NCBI GenBank assembly: GCA_023014335.1
Contig: JAECYW010000035.1
Coordinates: 124,001 to 188,000, forward strand
Length of the DNA stretch: 64,000 nt
Direction of reading: 5' to 3'
Origin: Galerina marginata
Taxonomy: Eukaryota; Basidiomycota; Agaricomycetes; Agaricales; Galerinaceae
The translations under genes were made by a program, and so were the position numbers. Positions 1 through 11,759 of this stretch are shown here, piece by piece; position 1 is the first letter of the stretch, and each line of letters starts with the position of its first letter. A model generated the notes under the pieces. It saw only the letters and a list, made by a program, of their open reading frames with translations. It was not told the origin of the DNA and made no database searches.

Positions 1-550
1 GATTGCCTGCACCCGTGAAATCAAACACAGATCGGTAGTTGTACCTCCTTACCTCACAAACACACGAGATGCCAGTTGCAAGGACAGTCCCTTCGCCCAT
101 TGCTCGTTCATGACAGTCTGCTAACTTAACTCGTAAGAGATTAATGTCTATTCACTTTTCTCAGCCTTTACTGTTTTGGGGGCCGATGTTTTCGAGTTTG
201 TGAGATTGTATTTGCTCGGCAACCCCAGGTTGCTGTCGACTCCCATATCTATATCTCTTGGTTCGTCTTCGTCATCATGGCTTACTCACCAAGCACTTTG
301 ACACATGCATTGTACCGTACCTCAAGGTGCTTCTGGTTGTCACTTTCGAGATGATGTACTTATGAGTATAAATTAATCGATTCATTTTGTTATTACATTG
401 TGAAAGAGAGCCTCAGAATGGAGTTGGCATAGACAAAATGAGGTTTAGTCCTCAGTGTAAAAAAAAGGGTGGGTGATAAGGTCACCAAGACGAGCTCTCC
501 TTCGAGAATCCAGTTTGAGTGTACACTCAATCAAGTCAAGAGCGTCTTCG
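1..550. other. no gene recognised
   Basis: I see no coding stretch with support here. The segment is mildly AT-rich and lies beyond the 3' end of the minus-strand kinase-like gene. Confidence 0.4.
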
Positions 551-1905
551 TCAACAATTCGTCCCTTTTTTAACTGTAAAAACCAAGTAGTTCCCGAGCA
601 CAAAGTTATTACTTACCCTCAAAGGGAGAGTCGTATCCGCGAATTCTCGGAGGATTGGTGATATGCCTACATCCTGTTCCGGAAAATCTGAATTCGAGTA
701 TTTGAAAATTCCCGGGTAAGAGCTCAGAATATCTTGGATTAAATTATCTGGGAAAGGTCCCAATACTGCATCGTAAGCAATTGTTTTTTCCCGTCGATAT
801 AGTGGTCCTTCTTGACAAGAGGGGAATAATTGATCCCTTGTCAAGATTTCGTAGATGACGCAGCCTATGGAGAACACGTCGCTGATTTCTCGGATTCGCA
901 TATCTAAATAAAGGAGACTATAGCATGAAAAGAATAGGGTGATCAAGGTTATTCACCGTAAACAATTTCTGGTGAGCGGTACTGGTCCGTTCCCATGTTC
1001 AGGGTGCCTTTTTGACCAACATGACCATAGAAACTGAGTCTGATTTCTGTGCAAGTGAGCACTTTCTGTGGGGGATGTCAAAGACGATCTACAGGTGGCT
1101 GTATATACAGTGTATACCCTAGTCAAAAATAAACCGTCGTGATTGTGCCAAACTTCGTCAATTGTATCACTGTGGACTATCTCAATATTCTCGGGTGCGA
1201 GGTCGGTGTGAACAATGGTTTCCATATGAAGATCTGACAAATTGAAACCGTTAAATAAAGGCGAGGATTTTGTGAGAAAAATACGCTGACGTCGAACTGA
1301 GCGAAGAAGTTGATGGATAATTTCTCTCATATGATGCTTTGATATATGCAAATCTTCGTCTGCCAGAATATCCTTAAGGGTCTTGCAGTGGCCTTTGAAG
1401 GCAAGATAGAAATTTAAGACATCGCGCGACTCTTCGATGAACTCGGCGTGTCTAGGCGGTTATTAACCCTGTAGTAAATTGATGAAAAGCCGACAACCTT
1501 CCGTCAGATGTTCTTGTGTCTTTCAGCCAAGCAACTTCTTTTAACACGTCCTCGTCTGACAACCTCGAGCGATTTATGGTACGAACGACTTTCGGAATTC
1601 CTCCAATGCGGTCCTTCACGAGAAGAAGCTGAAAAGCTCTCCCTTCTTTTAGTATTCGTTTCACAAAATCTAGAGGAAGATATTATTATAAGGTAAGATA
1701 GCGTATAAATCTACTTACATCGACCAGCGATAAAGCTTCCAGTGTCAAATCTCACAGAAGTGGATTGGAAATTAGTGACATACAACATGAATGTGGAAAA
1801 ATATAACCTGGGCGGCGCTGACACGGACCAAACAACCTGAGGCATGTCTGTGTTACAAAGTTCCGTTTTCAGGTTGACTTTAGAGGGGAGTTGTATACTC
1901 TGCAA
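551..1905 (-). CDS. LAMMER/SRPK-type protein kinase-like gene, degenerate motifs
   Basis: A spliced minus-strand gene. The first visible exon (about 1905-1720) joins the next through a GTAAGT donor near 1719 and continues as an N-lobe. Where the invariant lysine of subdomain II is expected, the sequence reads VVRTIN, so the lysine appears replaced. The catalytic loop reads HTDLAPENI; HTD is typical of CLK/LAMMER and SRPK kinases, but Lys is replaced by Ala. The activation-segment end reads YRSPEIVY, split by an intron near 920-958, and the next exon gives DVFSIGCVIYEIL, the subdomain IX pattern. The stop lies at 551. It is divergently arranged with the kinase gene at 2153 and shares its architecture, so the two are probably an old duplicated pair. 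Given the motif losses it may be a pseudokinase. The exact start and some exon joins are uncertain, and it could be a decaying gene. Confidence 0.6.
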
Positions 1906-2152
1906 TTTCAGCAGGTCGGTAAGATTTACCCGGCGTCATTTAACTTGCATGGTTTCGAGATGGAAGCCTGGATATTATATAATAATAGATGGCTTGAGGA
2001 TTAGTCGATCTTCGAAAGTTCTTCAAGTTGTGAGGTATTCAGCGCAGACCGCCGACGTCTGCGTGGAAAAGCGTAAATCGTAGCAAGCAATGTCAAGCGC
2101 CGATCACCAGGCGCTGCAATCTGCAGTTACCAGTCGGGTATAGATTGAATGG

Positions 2153-3995
2153 GTGAGATGGGTATCACATGCGCCTTATGAAGCGCTAGAGTCGGCTGCA
2201 AATGCAAAGAAAACAAGAGTAAGCGTAGTCAAATGTGGTCGTCATCGATCGAAACTGCTTCATGAGATGGGACACCAACAACAAGTAAGAACAAGCAAGG
2301 ACAAATCGGAGGATGTCGTCGAAGGTTTAAGTTTGATGATTGACGGAAAAATAACGGTATGCCGTCAAGCGCAGGACCTGAGGCCGAACATGCGTACTCT
2401 GACTACATTTAAACCCAGTCGATCCAAGGTTGATCCGCCGTCCGGATCGATCGTTCATATATATCGAAGACTTCCATGTCCCACAAACGAGTGCTTGGAG
2501 ATTAATAAACCCAAGGCATCGCTGCACTCGTCACCGATTTCTTCTGAACGTATGGAACATAATTTTTCGAGAGAGAGTGACCACTCAGAGCGTACTGAGT
2601 AAGTCTTATGATGCACGCTTCCCCGGGAAAAATACAGACGCCTCCTAGGACACTGCATCTGGAAAAGGGTCATGTGATTAGTCCGGACTGTGAGTTTATA
2701 CCGTCATTCTAACGTCGTGTAGGTTTGTTCAATATTCATTTTGCAGATCACCTATTAGAGTTGATCGCTACTGGGGGCTCTGGCGAAGTATGGCGAGCGC
2801 ATGATAAGTATAGCAGGAGCCAGGTCGCCATAAAAGTTATGTATACTGTCGGGGCAAGCGTGCAAGCCAGTCGAGCGCGCTATATCTCGGAACTACTTCG
2901 GTTGTCCCCATCTCCAGATACTCGGTACAATTCTATTTACGTCGTTTCACTTTAGACTAACTTTTGTCATAGTATCTTCTCTGAAGTTATTGCGAGTGCA
3001 AGTCATATGAGACACCAATGTCTTGTTTTTGAACCTCATGGAATGAGCTTGGGGAGCCTGTTAAATCGTTCACATATGCTTCCGTTACCACCCTTCCAAG
3101 TTTGTGGTATGATCTGGCAATTAATTAAAGGAGTCGCATGTAGGCCTTTTTAGTCGTCCGCCGCGGTCTCAACTGATGCCCTGAAGTTTTACACAACCTA
3201 GATATTGTGCATACAGATCTTAAACTCGAGAATATAGTATTGGTCGATGACACCACAACATTTCTCCGAGACATAGACTCAAAAGGGAACTTCTTCGACA
3301 AGGTTTGAACTACCATCCTTCTAACTTTTATTATTCTTATCTAGTCATAGCGAGTGCTTCGAAACTTCGAGATCAAGATTATTGATCTCGAGGACTCCTG
3401 TTCTAATCCCCGTCGACTGAAATTTATTCCTGGCACAGTGGGATATCGAGCACCTGAGATTTACAGCAGTGAATAAAGTTATTATTATTACACAAATCAT
3501 CACTGATACTCGGGATTTTTGTAGCCATGGGCTGGGATTTTTCGGTCGATGTATTCGCCCTCGGATGTGTCGCTTTTGAATTGTACACCGGAAAATCTTT
3601 ATTACCGAGGACCTGCAACATGAAGGAATATTTTTTCTGTATCGAGAAGAATATTGGCAGATTCAGTCAGACGTTAGCTGACAGCATCCGGTGTCAATAT
3701 GCGGGGGTGTTTCTCCTTAGATGCAAAATGCCGAGAACGAGATCCCCCCCTATAAATTCCGAAGCAGGAAGACGGCTTAGAAATTTCACGTCTGAGATAC
3801 GCAATTTATGGGTAAATTCTACTCTTTGCGTGTCGTAGATACTGATAGAAAAAATAATAGGCTTCGATTTCTGGGGCTGACGCACGAGAATTTATAAGAA
3901 AATGTACGGTTCCAGACCCTAATCGACGCATAACAGCAAGTTCTGCGCTTCGCCACCATTTATTCCGAGATTTTCAAGAGAGGAAACCGAACTGA
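2153..3995 (+). CDS. LAMMER/SRPK-type protein kinase-like gene
   Basis: Exons join in frame as follows: an N-terminal exon to about 2599 with a GTAAGT donor; a short exon at about 2649-2689; an N-lobe exon from 2747; then further exons to the stop at 3993-3995. Visible motifs in order are a glycine loop ATGGSGEVW, the lysine strand VAIKV, the catalytic loop HTDLKLENI, the position of DFG as DLE, the peptide-positioning motif GYRAPEIY, DVFALGCVAFELYTG of subdomain IX, and a C-terminal segment PDPNRRITASSAL. HTD and GYRAPE point to the CLK/SRPK group of splicing-related Ser/Thr kinases. Asp of DFG is kept but Phe and Gly are lost, so activity is uncertain. The N-terminal 150 residues are low-similarity sequence. 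The 5' start is unclear: position 2153 is not an ATG and an upstream exon is likely. Confidence 0.7.
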
Positions 3996-4720
3996 ATATA
4001 TTATACACATTTCCAAAGGTATTAAACGGTGTAAAACCGGAATGGGGATGACGAAACACCCTCGGCAATGTAGATCTGGCGTTTCCTCCTACTCACAAAT
4101 TTCTTCTGTACCTTCTTCCTCCCAGACATAGTACACCGTTCCAATACCGAAAGGCTGTCGTCTGAGGATACCACGAATTAGTCAATATTATCCGTCCTGA
4201 AGAATTTGTTTGCTCTTACCTGAATTATTCGGAAGTTTCGAGAAGTCAGGTGTCCTCTGTCGTGTTCGATGTATTCCATGATCAAAGCTCAAAGGTTTTG
4301 CTGGAATCGCGTGTTATTGAAATCATCAGAAAGGGGCCTTGGAAAGCTTCTGTAGTCTGAGGGACTAACATTGCCGTTCGAACCAGGAGTCAATCCCCGC
4401 AATATTTCGACATGAACATTGGCTTATTGAGCACTTTAATGCTAAAAATCCCATTAAAAAAGTAAATACTTCGAAAATTATCCTTGACGCACGTTCAGAT
4501 TTGAAGAAAGGGCATGGAAGTGTAATCTTTCCGTCTCTTCCCCGAGGAAAAATAAAACAGGAGGGGGAACATGGCGGTTTCATTTGCGGACTGTGAAGGT
4601 TCAAAACAAATGAGCGAACTCATCCAAATCTTTGGCCGGCATATGAGGAAAATATGAGGAAAACAAGTGCCGCATCAGATCGTGAATTCGTGATCTCGGA
4701 AGCCAAATCGGGACGCCACC

Positions 4721-5664
4721 ATGGATTTGAGGTATTTAAGGGAAGTGTATCGGATGAACGCATCGACAAACATGGGTGACGTTCGAGATTGCACCTGTCT
4801 AACACGCTTCGGGTCTGCTCAAAACACCCCCGTCTTTCGTCTCCTGCAAGGCGCAGAGCTCGACTCCCAGAATCAGCAGGATGCGTCGTTGTTAGTACGA
4901 CGAGAGGAAAACTCGAAAATCAACCTTAATCTTTACAACTCTTTGGGTCGTCAGACTGCGGTGAGCCGTCTTATTTGTTTGGCGTGTACGTCTCTGACCG
5001 TGAATTAGGCACCCGGAAATCTACCACCTCTGTCTCAGCTTTGTGCAAATAAATTCGACGTCAATGTTCCAATCACGTCTACTGAATGTTCAATCGTGGC
5101 AAGTAAATCAATCCTTCCTGCCTAAAACAATGTTAGACACGTCGGTTTTTAGGACCCTCAACTTGTCAAGGATTTGTCTGCAAACTTGCAAGATCAAGTA
5201 AGTTTTTCTCTTACTTTGTTTGTCATAAATGTGTCGTATTGATTAATAGAACTTAGAGTTCGCCTGCTGGTGTTAATCATTCACCGGCTCATGGTGGACT
5301 GTCGTTCTCCCCAAGACCCTATTATTATCGTGACCACTGCTTTTTACCCAAGGTGGTCGAGCAGCAGAGTTATCGTGACCACTGTTTTCTACCGAAGGTC
5401 GAGCAGCAGAATAATAATCTCTCGACCGCCTCTGATCACGGTTATTTTGGTGGTCATTCCAACTCGCTCCCTTCGAACAATGTCACGACCGCTATGCCGA
5501 CCTCAATTGATTTAGCTTCAAGACATCCAGGTATGAAATTTACTGCCCATGTATTCACCATCAACGACTCTATTGTCAATTCAATTACAGATATTTGGTC
5601 TACATCCAATCAGTCGACCTCGCAAAAAGTAGCGGAGTTTCACCCTCGATCGCGGTCGATGTAG
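4721..5664 (+). CDS. orphan protein, 240 aa, with 15-residue tandem repeat and a GC-AG intron
   Basis: The start GCCACCATGG is a textbook Kozak context. Five exons keep one frame: 4721-4960, 5009-5098, 5153-5197, 5257-5530 and 5591-5664 (241 codons with stop). The second intron must use a GC donor (GCAAGTAAAT at 5099); using the nearby GT shifts the frame. The protein is Asn/Ser/Gln-rich and contains two copies of a unit beginning YRDHCFLPKV. I recognise no domain, signal peptide or membrane segment. It follows the kinase gene on the same strand by about 700 bp and could be a separate gene or, less likely, a downstream part of the same locus. Confidence 0.5.
5326..5412 (+). repeat. 45-bp in-frame tandem duplication
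   Basis: A unit starting TATCGTGACCACTG recurs at 5326 and 5371 with a 45-bp period. The second unit lacks one 3-bp codon. The length keeps the frame of the orphan gene, adding about 15 residues per copy. Confidence 0.75.
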
Positions 5665-6031
5665 TTTGCGTTGAAGTGAATTAGGATGTATCATGTACAT
5701 CATTTTGTCTACGTCCTATAGTAGGCATATGCGAAATCTTACCAGTGTGTTGCGTCAATTGACATAAAAGTTTTTCATAAGTCAGTAAAATTGCTATCTA
5801 CCATACCTCCGAGTAGGCTGTAAGGTATACTTTTTAAAAACTGGATTTAAGCCCCGTGGAAGAAGCTGTCATTTGATAAAGATAGGATAATGAGGTTGGA
5901 AGCAAGCACGTACAAAACTGGGGTGTTTGAAAATAATGACCTTGCCCATTCGGTTGTTGTCGAGCAACATTAGTCGTTTGTATAAGGGTGACGGGCTATG
6001 GCGGATTCAGCAGAAGATGTATGAGGTGGGA
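5665..6031. other. intergenic, nothing recognised
   Basis: No supported gene or repeat. It lies between the 3' ends of two convergent genes. Confidence 0.4.
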
Positions 6032-6808
6032 TCATCCATGCTGGAAAGAGACGGATCTCTTAATGTTCCTGCAGAGAGGAATTGGAAGAGAACGTCTAGC
6101 CATCACTGACTTGGGCAGAGCGAGTCGCCGACCAACGCATATCAGGTCCCATAGCATGGGGTTATTATGAGTTTGTCCAACGCCGAGGGCTATGACCATA
6201 ACGCCACGAACGTAACTGAACGCCCAACTAGAAGGGAAAAAGGTATGGCCGGCACTATCACGGGTCTTGCAAGAGTAGGAACGTATATGCTGCGGATGTC
6301 GAATCTCCTCTCCACATAGATCCTTGAATATAGAAGCAAGGCCGTGAATATGCGCCAGCTTTCGGAGATCTATGTGGTTCAGGCCATGCCATACAAGCCG
6401 GGTTAACGTGTCCGGGAGGAGCTGCCAGACTCTATGTGAAAGTTGAGCGAGGTTCTATGAAGGGCAAAAAGAACACAGTCAAGCGTATAAGTCGCAGGAG
6501 GGATGAATAGCAAGGCTGTAAGCTTAATGGGATGGGGGGTTTTCATGACAAACAAGAGGAATCAAAGAATGATTAATGGTCGTTCATGGTCGTAGAAACT
6601 GCACCTCTTGCCAATCTCGATCAAGACTAAAGTGTCGCGAGCCAATTTGGAGAATGCTGACTCGATTGACACTTCGAACAATGTCTTGTCGAGAAATGTT
6701 GGCTGGTGAGTCGCATAGGCAATGAACTAAGGTAGCAGGGTCAAGAGCGAGCAAAGCAGAACACGCAATCGCGCTCAAGTGAGTTTCGCCTTGAGTCTGA
6801 TGGATCAT
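6032..6808 (-). CDS. hypothetical two-exon protein, about 208 aa
   Basis: Exon 1 runs 6808-6605 (68 codons from an ATG) and ends at a GTGCAG donor. Exon 2 runs 6454-6032 (141 codons with stop). It follows a good pyrimidine-rich acceptor ending TTCATAG, and both exons are phase 0. Without splicing, exon 2 has no early ATG, which makes it easy to overlook. The protein is Leu/His/Arg-rich (for example LVWHGLNHIDLRKLAHIHGL) and weakly recalls F-box or leucine-rich sequence, but I cannot assign a family. The 150-bp intron is longer than the local norm, so a small internal exon may be missing. Confidence 0.4.
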
Positions 6809-7093
6809 AAGCCCAGTTACCTCAGAAATTGACTACATTCATGTGATGCCAAAGTCATAAGTGAAAGAGCGGAATAATCCTTCAAACCTCCAAAAGCGCA
6901 GATCCTTGGACATCGAGGAGATCTGGGATTTGGAAAAAAACGGCTGGGCCAACGGCGATCAGAACGACGGCAAAGTGCGGTGGTCAGGTGAGGGGTCTGA
7001 TCGAAGCAATATGGCGGGCCATCGGCCGCTGGCGCTCACCGCCTTTTCCTCTCCTCCCGGACCCCGCCGCTCTTTATTTGTTGTACCTACACA

Positions 7094-7627
7094 ATGCCGA
7101 GTCAAAACTATCATCTCAACGATAACACTAGGAAGACGAGCGCCTCTGACCCGGCGTTGACAGCGGTTGCAACAAAATTGCAGGTCAAAGAGATCCGCCC
7201 GACTTCAGTAGAACAGGAGAACTTAGAGAAGTGGTGCAGGGGAGGCCCTGACAGTGATAGTGAGTCTGGACTCACCCTTACCAACGAACGTCGACAGCGG
7301 TATGACGATACTCGCCAACGCCAACGCCGGCCGTCCAGTCTTCGAACCTCGCGGCGCCGACAGCGGTATGACGATACTCGCCAATGCCAACGCCGGCCGT
7401 CCAGTCTTCGAACCTCGCTTCGCCGGCGTTTCGATGAGATATCGGAGGGAAAGATGCGCAGCCAGCAAAGTGAGACACTGCGAGAGCTTGATGTGACTGT
7501 ATCCCGCCACCCATATCGTTCTCCGCCTTTCCATCGCCATCTCGAGCTCTCCGTACGGCCGGTCAGTCACCCTTGCATTCGTGGTCATTCGACTCCCATT
7601 TTTTCTTCAGACTACTTCCCCTGTTAG
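7094..7627 (+). CDS. hypothetical Arg-rich protein, 177 aa, with internal repeat
   Basis: A single uninterrupted frame from ATG. The middle holds two copies of a 22-residue Arg/Gln/Ser-rich segment encoded by a 66-bp tandem repeat. No domain is recognisable. The frame could be open by chance because the repeat is GC-rich, so expression is unproven. Confidence 0.3.
   Translation: MPSQNYHLNDNTRKTSASDPALTAVATKLQVKEIRPTSVEQENLEKWCRGGPDSDSESGLTLTNERRQRYDDTRQRQRRPSSLRTSRRRQRYDDTRQCQRRPSSLRTSLRRRFDEISEGKMRSQQSETLRELDVTVSRHPYRSPPFHRHLELSVRPVSHPCIRGHSTPIFSSDYFPC
7292..7423 (+). repeat. 66-bp direct tandem repeat, two copies
   Basis: The units begin CGACAGCGGTATGACGATAC at 7292 and 7358. They are nearly identical: one C-to-T change and a few differences at the unit end. 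Confidence 0.85.
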
Positions 7628-9299
7628 CATCACTTAGTACCTATAATATTGAATAATATAATATATTAGAAAATGCTCTACTAGTAGACACCAAAAGATG
7701 CACTAATTTGTGTATCTACCGTCCAATTGAGAGAAAGGCTTGGAAAGTTGCGTCCCGCCGTTTCGATCACCGTTTTTTGATGACGCCGGCCTCGGAACCT
7801 TTGGGTTGAAGGGCGGTTCCGAAACTGTTGCCGGTGCTACCATGCAAATGGCTGACAAATATTCCAAAAATGATGTATCCCGTGATCACAACAGTCGCGC
7901 GCTCGAGTCGTCTGCCCGCATCTCTGCTTGGTGGAAGCCACAATTTGCCCATATGTCAGGTTACAGCCATATATAAATTTATCTAAATAGTACAGTATGT
8001 CATGTCTTGAGCAGAGATACAATTAATTAGGCCCAAGTAGTTGTTCAATTCTTCATTTCAAGGAATTCTTGGAAAATTAAAATGTGGAATAAATCAAATC
8101 TAACTGCAGTGAAATTCAATGACCCTTGACATTAATCGAAATAATACATGTCACGTGTTTGGATACTGTAATTTTCCGGAGCACATGTGAGAGTTTCACA
8201 CCATGAATCACACACGAATGGGAATATTTCATTTCTTGATTAGGCGTTCAGGCAATCTATCCTATGTCTGTCCATCAACCCCATTGACTGCCTCTACAAT
8301 ATTTTCTTTGCTCCTCAAATCTTTTTTGCACCAAATCAGAAAGTACCCTCAGAGGTTACAACTTGTTTTTCTCTGTGAAACCTCTTTTGGACACTTTAAA
8401 GACTCTGCCGATCGGTGATCGATAAGATAACACAACAAATGCTAGGTGCTTAAGCATTGTCGAACTGTATTTGGAACCAAACATGCTTCCAGGAGCTTCT
8501 TAGCCTTCTACACCCGATTTCTGGCCGACCAGTAAAGACGCCGATTAATTTGTCTATTATTGGCTGGCTTAGCCATTGGCGACTCTTGCTCACAAATCTA
8601 CTGCTCAAATTTATAGCCTTTCAGTACTTTGTGCTTCCTAATGCTCTATGCTACCATTAGCTGGGGATCAGTATTATATCAAGACAACCAGAAGGGCTTG
8701 GCTATCACTATCATGGGCTTTACTGAGACAGAAATCGAATCGTCTTGGGAGGTCCCTTTTATAGTGATATCCCTGAGCTTCTGGAGCGTACTTAGCAATG
8801 ATAATGATCTCTGCACCCTGGGTAGTAAATTAGACTCCACGATCAGGGTCAATGACTCAAATTCAAGGGTTTTATTATTTTAAAAGAATTAAATTATGCA
8901 ACGATGGGAAGATTAATTAGATACAATCGAACAATTTTGCAGTATATCTGGTTCCAGAATTTAACAAATTAATGCTTTCCAGAATTTTATTCATCTGAAA
9001 AACAAATTCACCTGAAGCAAATCTGTGATTGTCATTGTTTGGAGGAATTTTTGGATTTGCTTTCGTTCGATCAAGAAATTTCTCTCAAGAAGCTCAGGGA
9101 TATCACTTGTCTTTACAGAGAGCGAACCAATCACCGAGAAGTGTCTGACTCAACACTAGACCCAGTGAAGTCAGAATAAATCCGGGGACTTCGTGCGGAT
9201 CTAATACTGAGGTTGAATTTTGAGTATCCGCTCAGGGATTTAAAAAGTCGTTCAAGTTTGTTTTACGATTCTTCCCCATTCCTTAACTACTCGCACAAA
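7628..9299. other. AT-rich intergenic stretch, no gene recognised
   Basis: Short open frames only, none with recognisable sequence or a coherent exon chain. It may hold old transposon debris. Confidence 0.4.
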
Positions 9300-10277
9300 A
9301 TGGCGTCTAATAGCTCTGTACTCCCATCTGACCCCCGAGCTCCTCCACCCTGTCACTCTACTCAAAATTCTCGTCAGCAACTTTCTGTTCCGCAACGCCT
9401 CAGGAGAGGTGGATCTCAAGGTAAAATCGTCCGAATTTATGGCAGTGCTGTTAGCTCACAAAAAAAAATGTAATTTACAGATACAATCCGAATCCCATCT
9501 CCACCCACCTATGCACCGCCTCTTCCTCCAGTCCCTCCAGTTGCAGTCATCACTCTTCCTGCCACGAACGAGTCTTTCGCTAACTTATTCACATGGGCTT
9601 CTGACACTTCGACTCTCACCGCAACCGCAACACGGACCGGACTTCGCTCGGTTGCTTCGAAGTCCACTATGACCTCACAGTCGGGAGTCTCTTCGACAGA
9701 CACCTTCTATCAGCATCCTATTGGCGACATTGCCGCGATGCGTTTTATTGAATTCATTGATCACCACCGCCTCATTCCTGCAAACTACACGTCACTTCCG
9801 GCGAGCTTCCAATGGATTCAACCTCCACCATTCAACTTGGAAGAAAGGTCGAGATCGCAGAACTCGGCGCATATCGTTATCGACTCCCCCCATATATTGG
9901 GCTCTTATCATGCTCCCAACTACTATGGAACCCGACGCTCTTTTCGTATCGACCCGTCTGTCGTTTCCAAGATGCCTGTTCGCCGCGGAACCCCTGTTGT
10001 CTTCGAAGGAGTGCGAGGTATTGGCATCAGCTATTATGCTAACCGCATTCGCGCGGTCCATGGCGCCATCGCTGATGTTGAACTTGTCGCATTTACTGAA
10101 AACGGCGATTCTTACTCCGAAACCAGCTTGGCCTGGCCCCCAATTGTCATCGAGCTGCCAAAAAAGAGGGTCAAGATGCCAACGGGTCAGGACCTCCTTA
10201 ATCGTGAAGCTGACGAACTTTTCAGAGATTGGCTGGACCTTTCGTACTTATTTGGCTGCTTCAAGTGCTCGGATTGA
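9300..10277 (+). CDS. hypothetical protein, 305 aa, two exons
   Basis: Exon 1 is 9300-9420, the intron is 9421-9480 (GTAAAA to TTTACAG), and exon 2 is 9481-10277. The splice keeps one frame of 306 codons. The N-terminal third is Pro/Ser/Thr-rich and probably disordered. The C-terminal part is better ordered, with patterns such as FIEFIDHHRLIPANY and a terminal segment with two cysteines. No signal peptide or membrane helix is seen. A T-rich tract follows about 55 bp after the stop. I do not recognise the family. Confidence 0.55.
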
Positions 10278-10818
10278 TTGAAAGTAGGATTGGGTCGTAT
10301 AGGTGTACATTACTTCGACATCATTGTAACATTCTTTTTTTTTTTTTGTCGTCACCTCTTTTCTGTCGTTTGTCTGTGGCGTATGATTGATGGATAGGCG
10401 TAATACACGAATGTGCCATTTGACTTAATCTTCGAAAACTATATTAATCCGACTCTGCCTTGTTCACAATCAAAATTCACGATCAAAGAGTCCAGGCACC
10501 GCCCGTAGGGCTATACTCGGGAATCACGATAATCGTGTGTTTACACGAGCGGGCCGATGTGACCCACCTGTGACACCGGCAATCAAACGGTTTTGAGGTT
10601 ACAAAACGAGTAGAGAATGAGACGTCGTTTTGTAGCGTGACGCGTCCCACCTGTTCATGGTTTTAAAAAATAAAAAATTCACATATATGTACTTAGGACC
10701 GTATTGAACATAAGTAATTTGCCTACAAGGTATGTCTCCAAAATCCTCTCAAGGAGGAGTATAAATTATTTGGTCAAAAGTCGACACTGCCCTGATGAAA
10801 CACAGACCTTGTTATAAG

Positions 10819-10841
10819 CCCCTCTCACGTTGTGAGAGGGG
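10819..10841. repeat. perfect 10-bp hairpin
   Basis: CCCCTCTCAC (10819-10828) and GTGAGAGGGG (10832-10841) are exact inverted repeats around a GTT loop, about 130 bp inside the right-end-like sequence at 10964. It is either a terminator-like structure or part of the truncated element to the left. Confidence 0.7.
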
Positions 10842-10861
10842 ATTTGATTGAGCCTAAGATT

Positions 10862-10974
10862 GAAAGATTTAGATTTAGATGTTGAAATCGAAATCGAAAC
10901 AGCAAGTTCCAAATTTAGTAACCTCGGAGTTGAAATTTTTACGCGAGATATTATTGTCCGCTGATGGCAGCGAA
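10862..10974 (+). repeat. right-end copy of the large-element family (remnant unit 0)
   Basis: GAAATCGAAA-type subterminal repeats are followed by the shared stretch CCTCGGAGTTGAAA, a CGCGAGATATTATTG block and the tip TTGTCCGCTGA at 10954-10964. The same series occurs at 28740-28834. Nothing to its left matches a full unit, so this is either a truncated earlier unit or an end duplicated at the junction. Confidence 0.6.
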
Positions 10975-11019
10975 AGTCTGAATCGATATCTCGATTATGA
11001 AGGGATTCAGCGGACAAAA

Positions 11020-11400
11020 ATAATTCAACTTCAAAAAGCAGGTTACTCTCCCTATTTCGACTTCGTTTTGGCTGCTTGGTCATACATTTTGTTATTTCAA
11101 ACTCAGCTTCAACATTTCAGATTTCGATTTCGAGATTTCACCTCTGACTTTGAGTTTCGGATCTGTTTTGGTGTTTTGATTTCGACCTCTCGGAATTTGA
11201 ACTTCGGCTTCTGCATTTAGGATTCAACTTCAACCTCTGGATTTCATATTCAATTTCGAAATTTGAACTTTGATTTCTCGATTTCGGACTGAATTTCAAA
11301 ATTTCACTTTGAAGGTTTCGAGTCTCAACCTTGCTTTCAAGATTTCAATTTCAACTTTACATTTTCGCATTTGGTAGGTTTCATATTTCGACTTGAACCT
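11020..11400 (+). repeat. left subterminal repeats of unit 1, TTTCGA/TTTCAA type
   Basis: The + strand carries many irregularly spaced copies of ATTTCGA, ATTTCAA and CAACTTC. The complementary GAAATCGAAAT form dominates 28540-28790 at the other end. Such clustered short motifs inside element ends are typical transposase-binding candidates in several DNA transposon families; here that role is inferred. Confidence 0.65.
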
Positions 11401-11759
11401 CTCTGAGCCAGCTGATCTCTTATCAATACTGCAGGCTTTACGAGCGCCTATCTACTCATGCAGGCATTATGACAGGCAAAGCTACTAAGCGGCCAAGCCA
11501 GTGACTCTTGGCTTGTGGAGTCGCTCCTCCGATATATAGGCCAACAGGGCCCCTGGCCCATAGGTAGCAGGTCAAATGGAATGTCGAGTCAGGAGGTTGA
11601 CAATCAGGCTGATCACGGTGCAATGGTTTCAGCAAGGTTTCAGCTAACCCGCACTACTTAGTCTCGTTATCCAGCACGAACTCAAGACAGTGAGCCCCGA
11701 GTCCTCCCCAGTAAGCTACATTGTCATGGCTTCATTGTCCTTTTGCTGATGCTGCATTT

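Noticed and set aside
10819..10841. Hairpin considered as a Helitron 3' end
   Set aside because: No CTRR terminus follows within the expected distance, and no Rep/helicase gene is seen.
10954..11030. Junction palindrome considered as a stand-alone MITE
   Set aside because: Subterminal repeats of matching type extend for hundreds of bases on both outer sides, which fits ends of larger units; not fully excluded.
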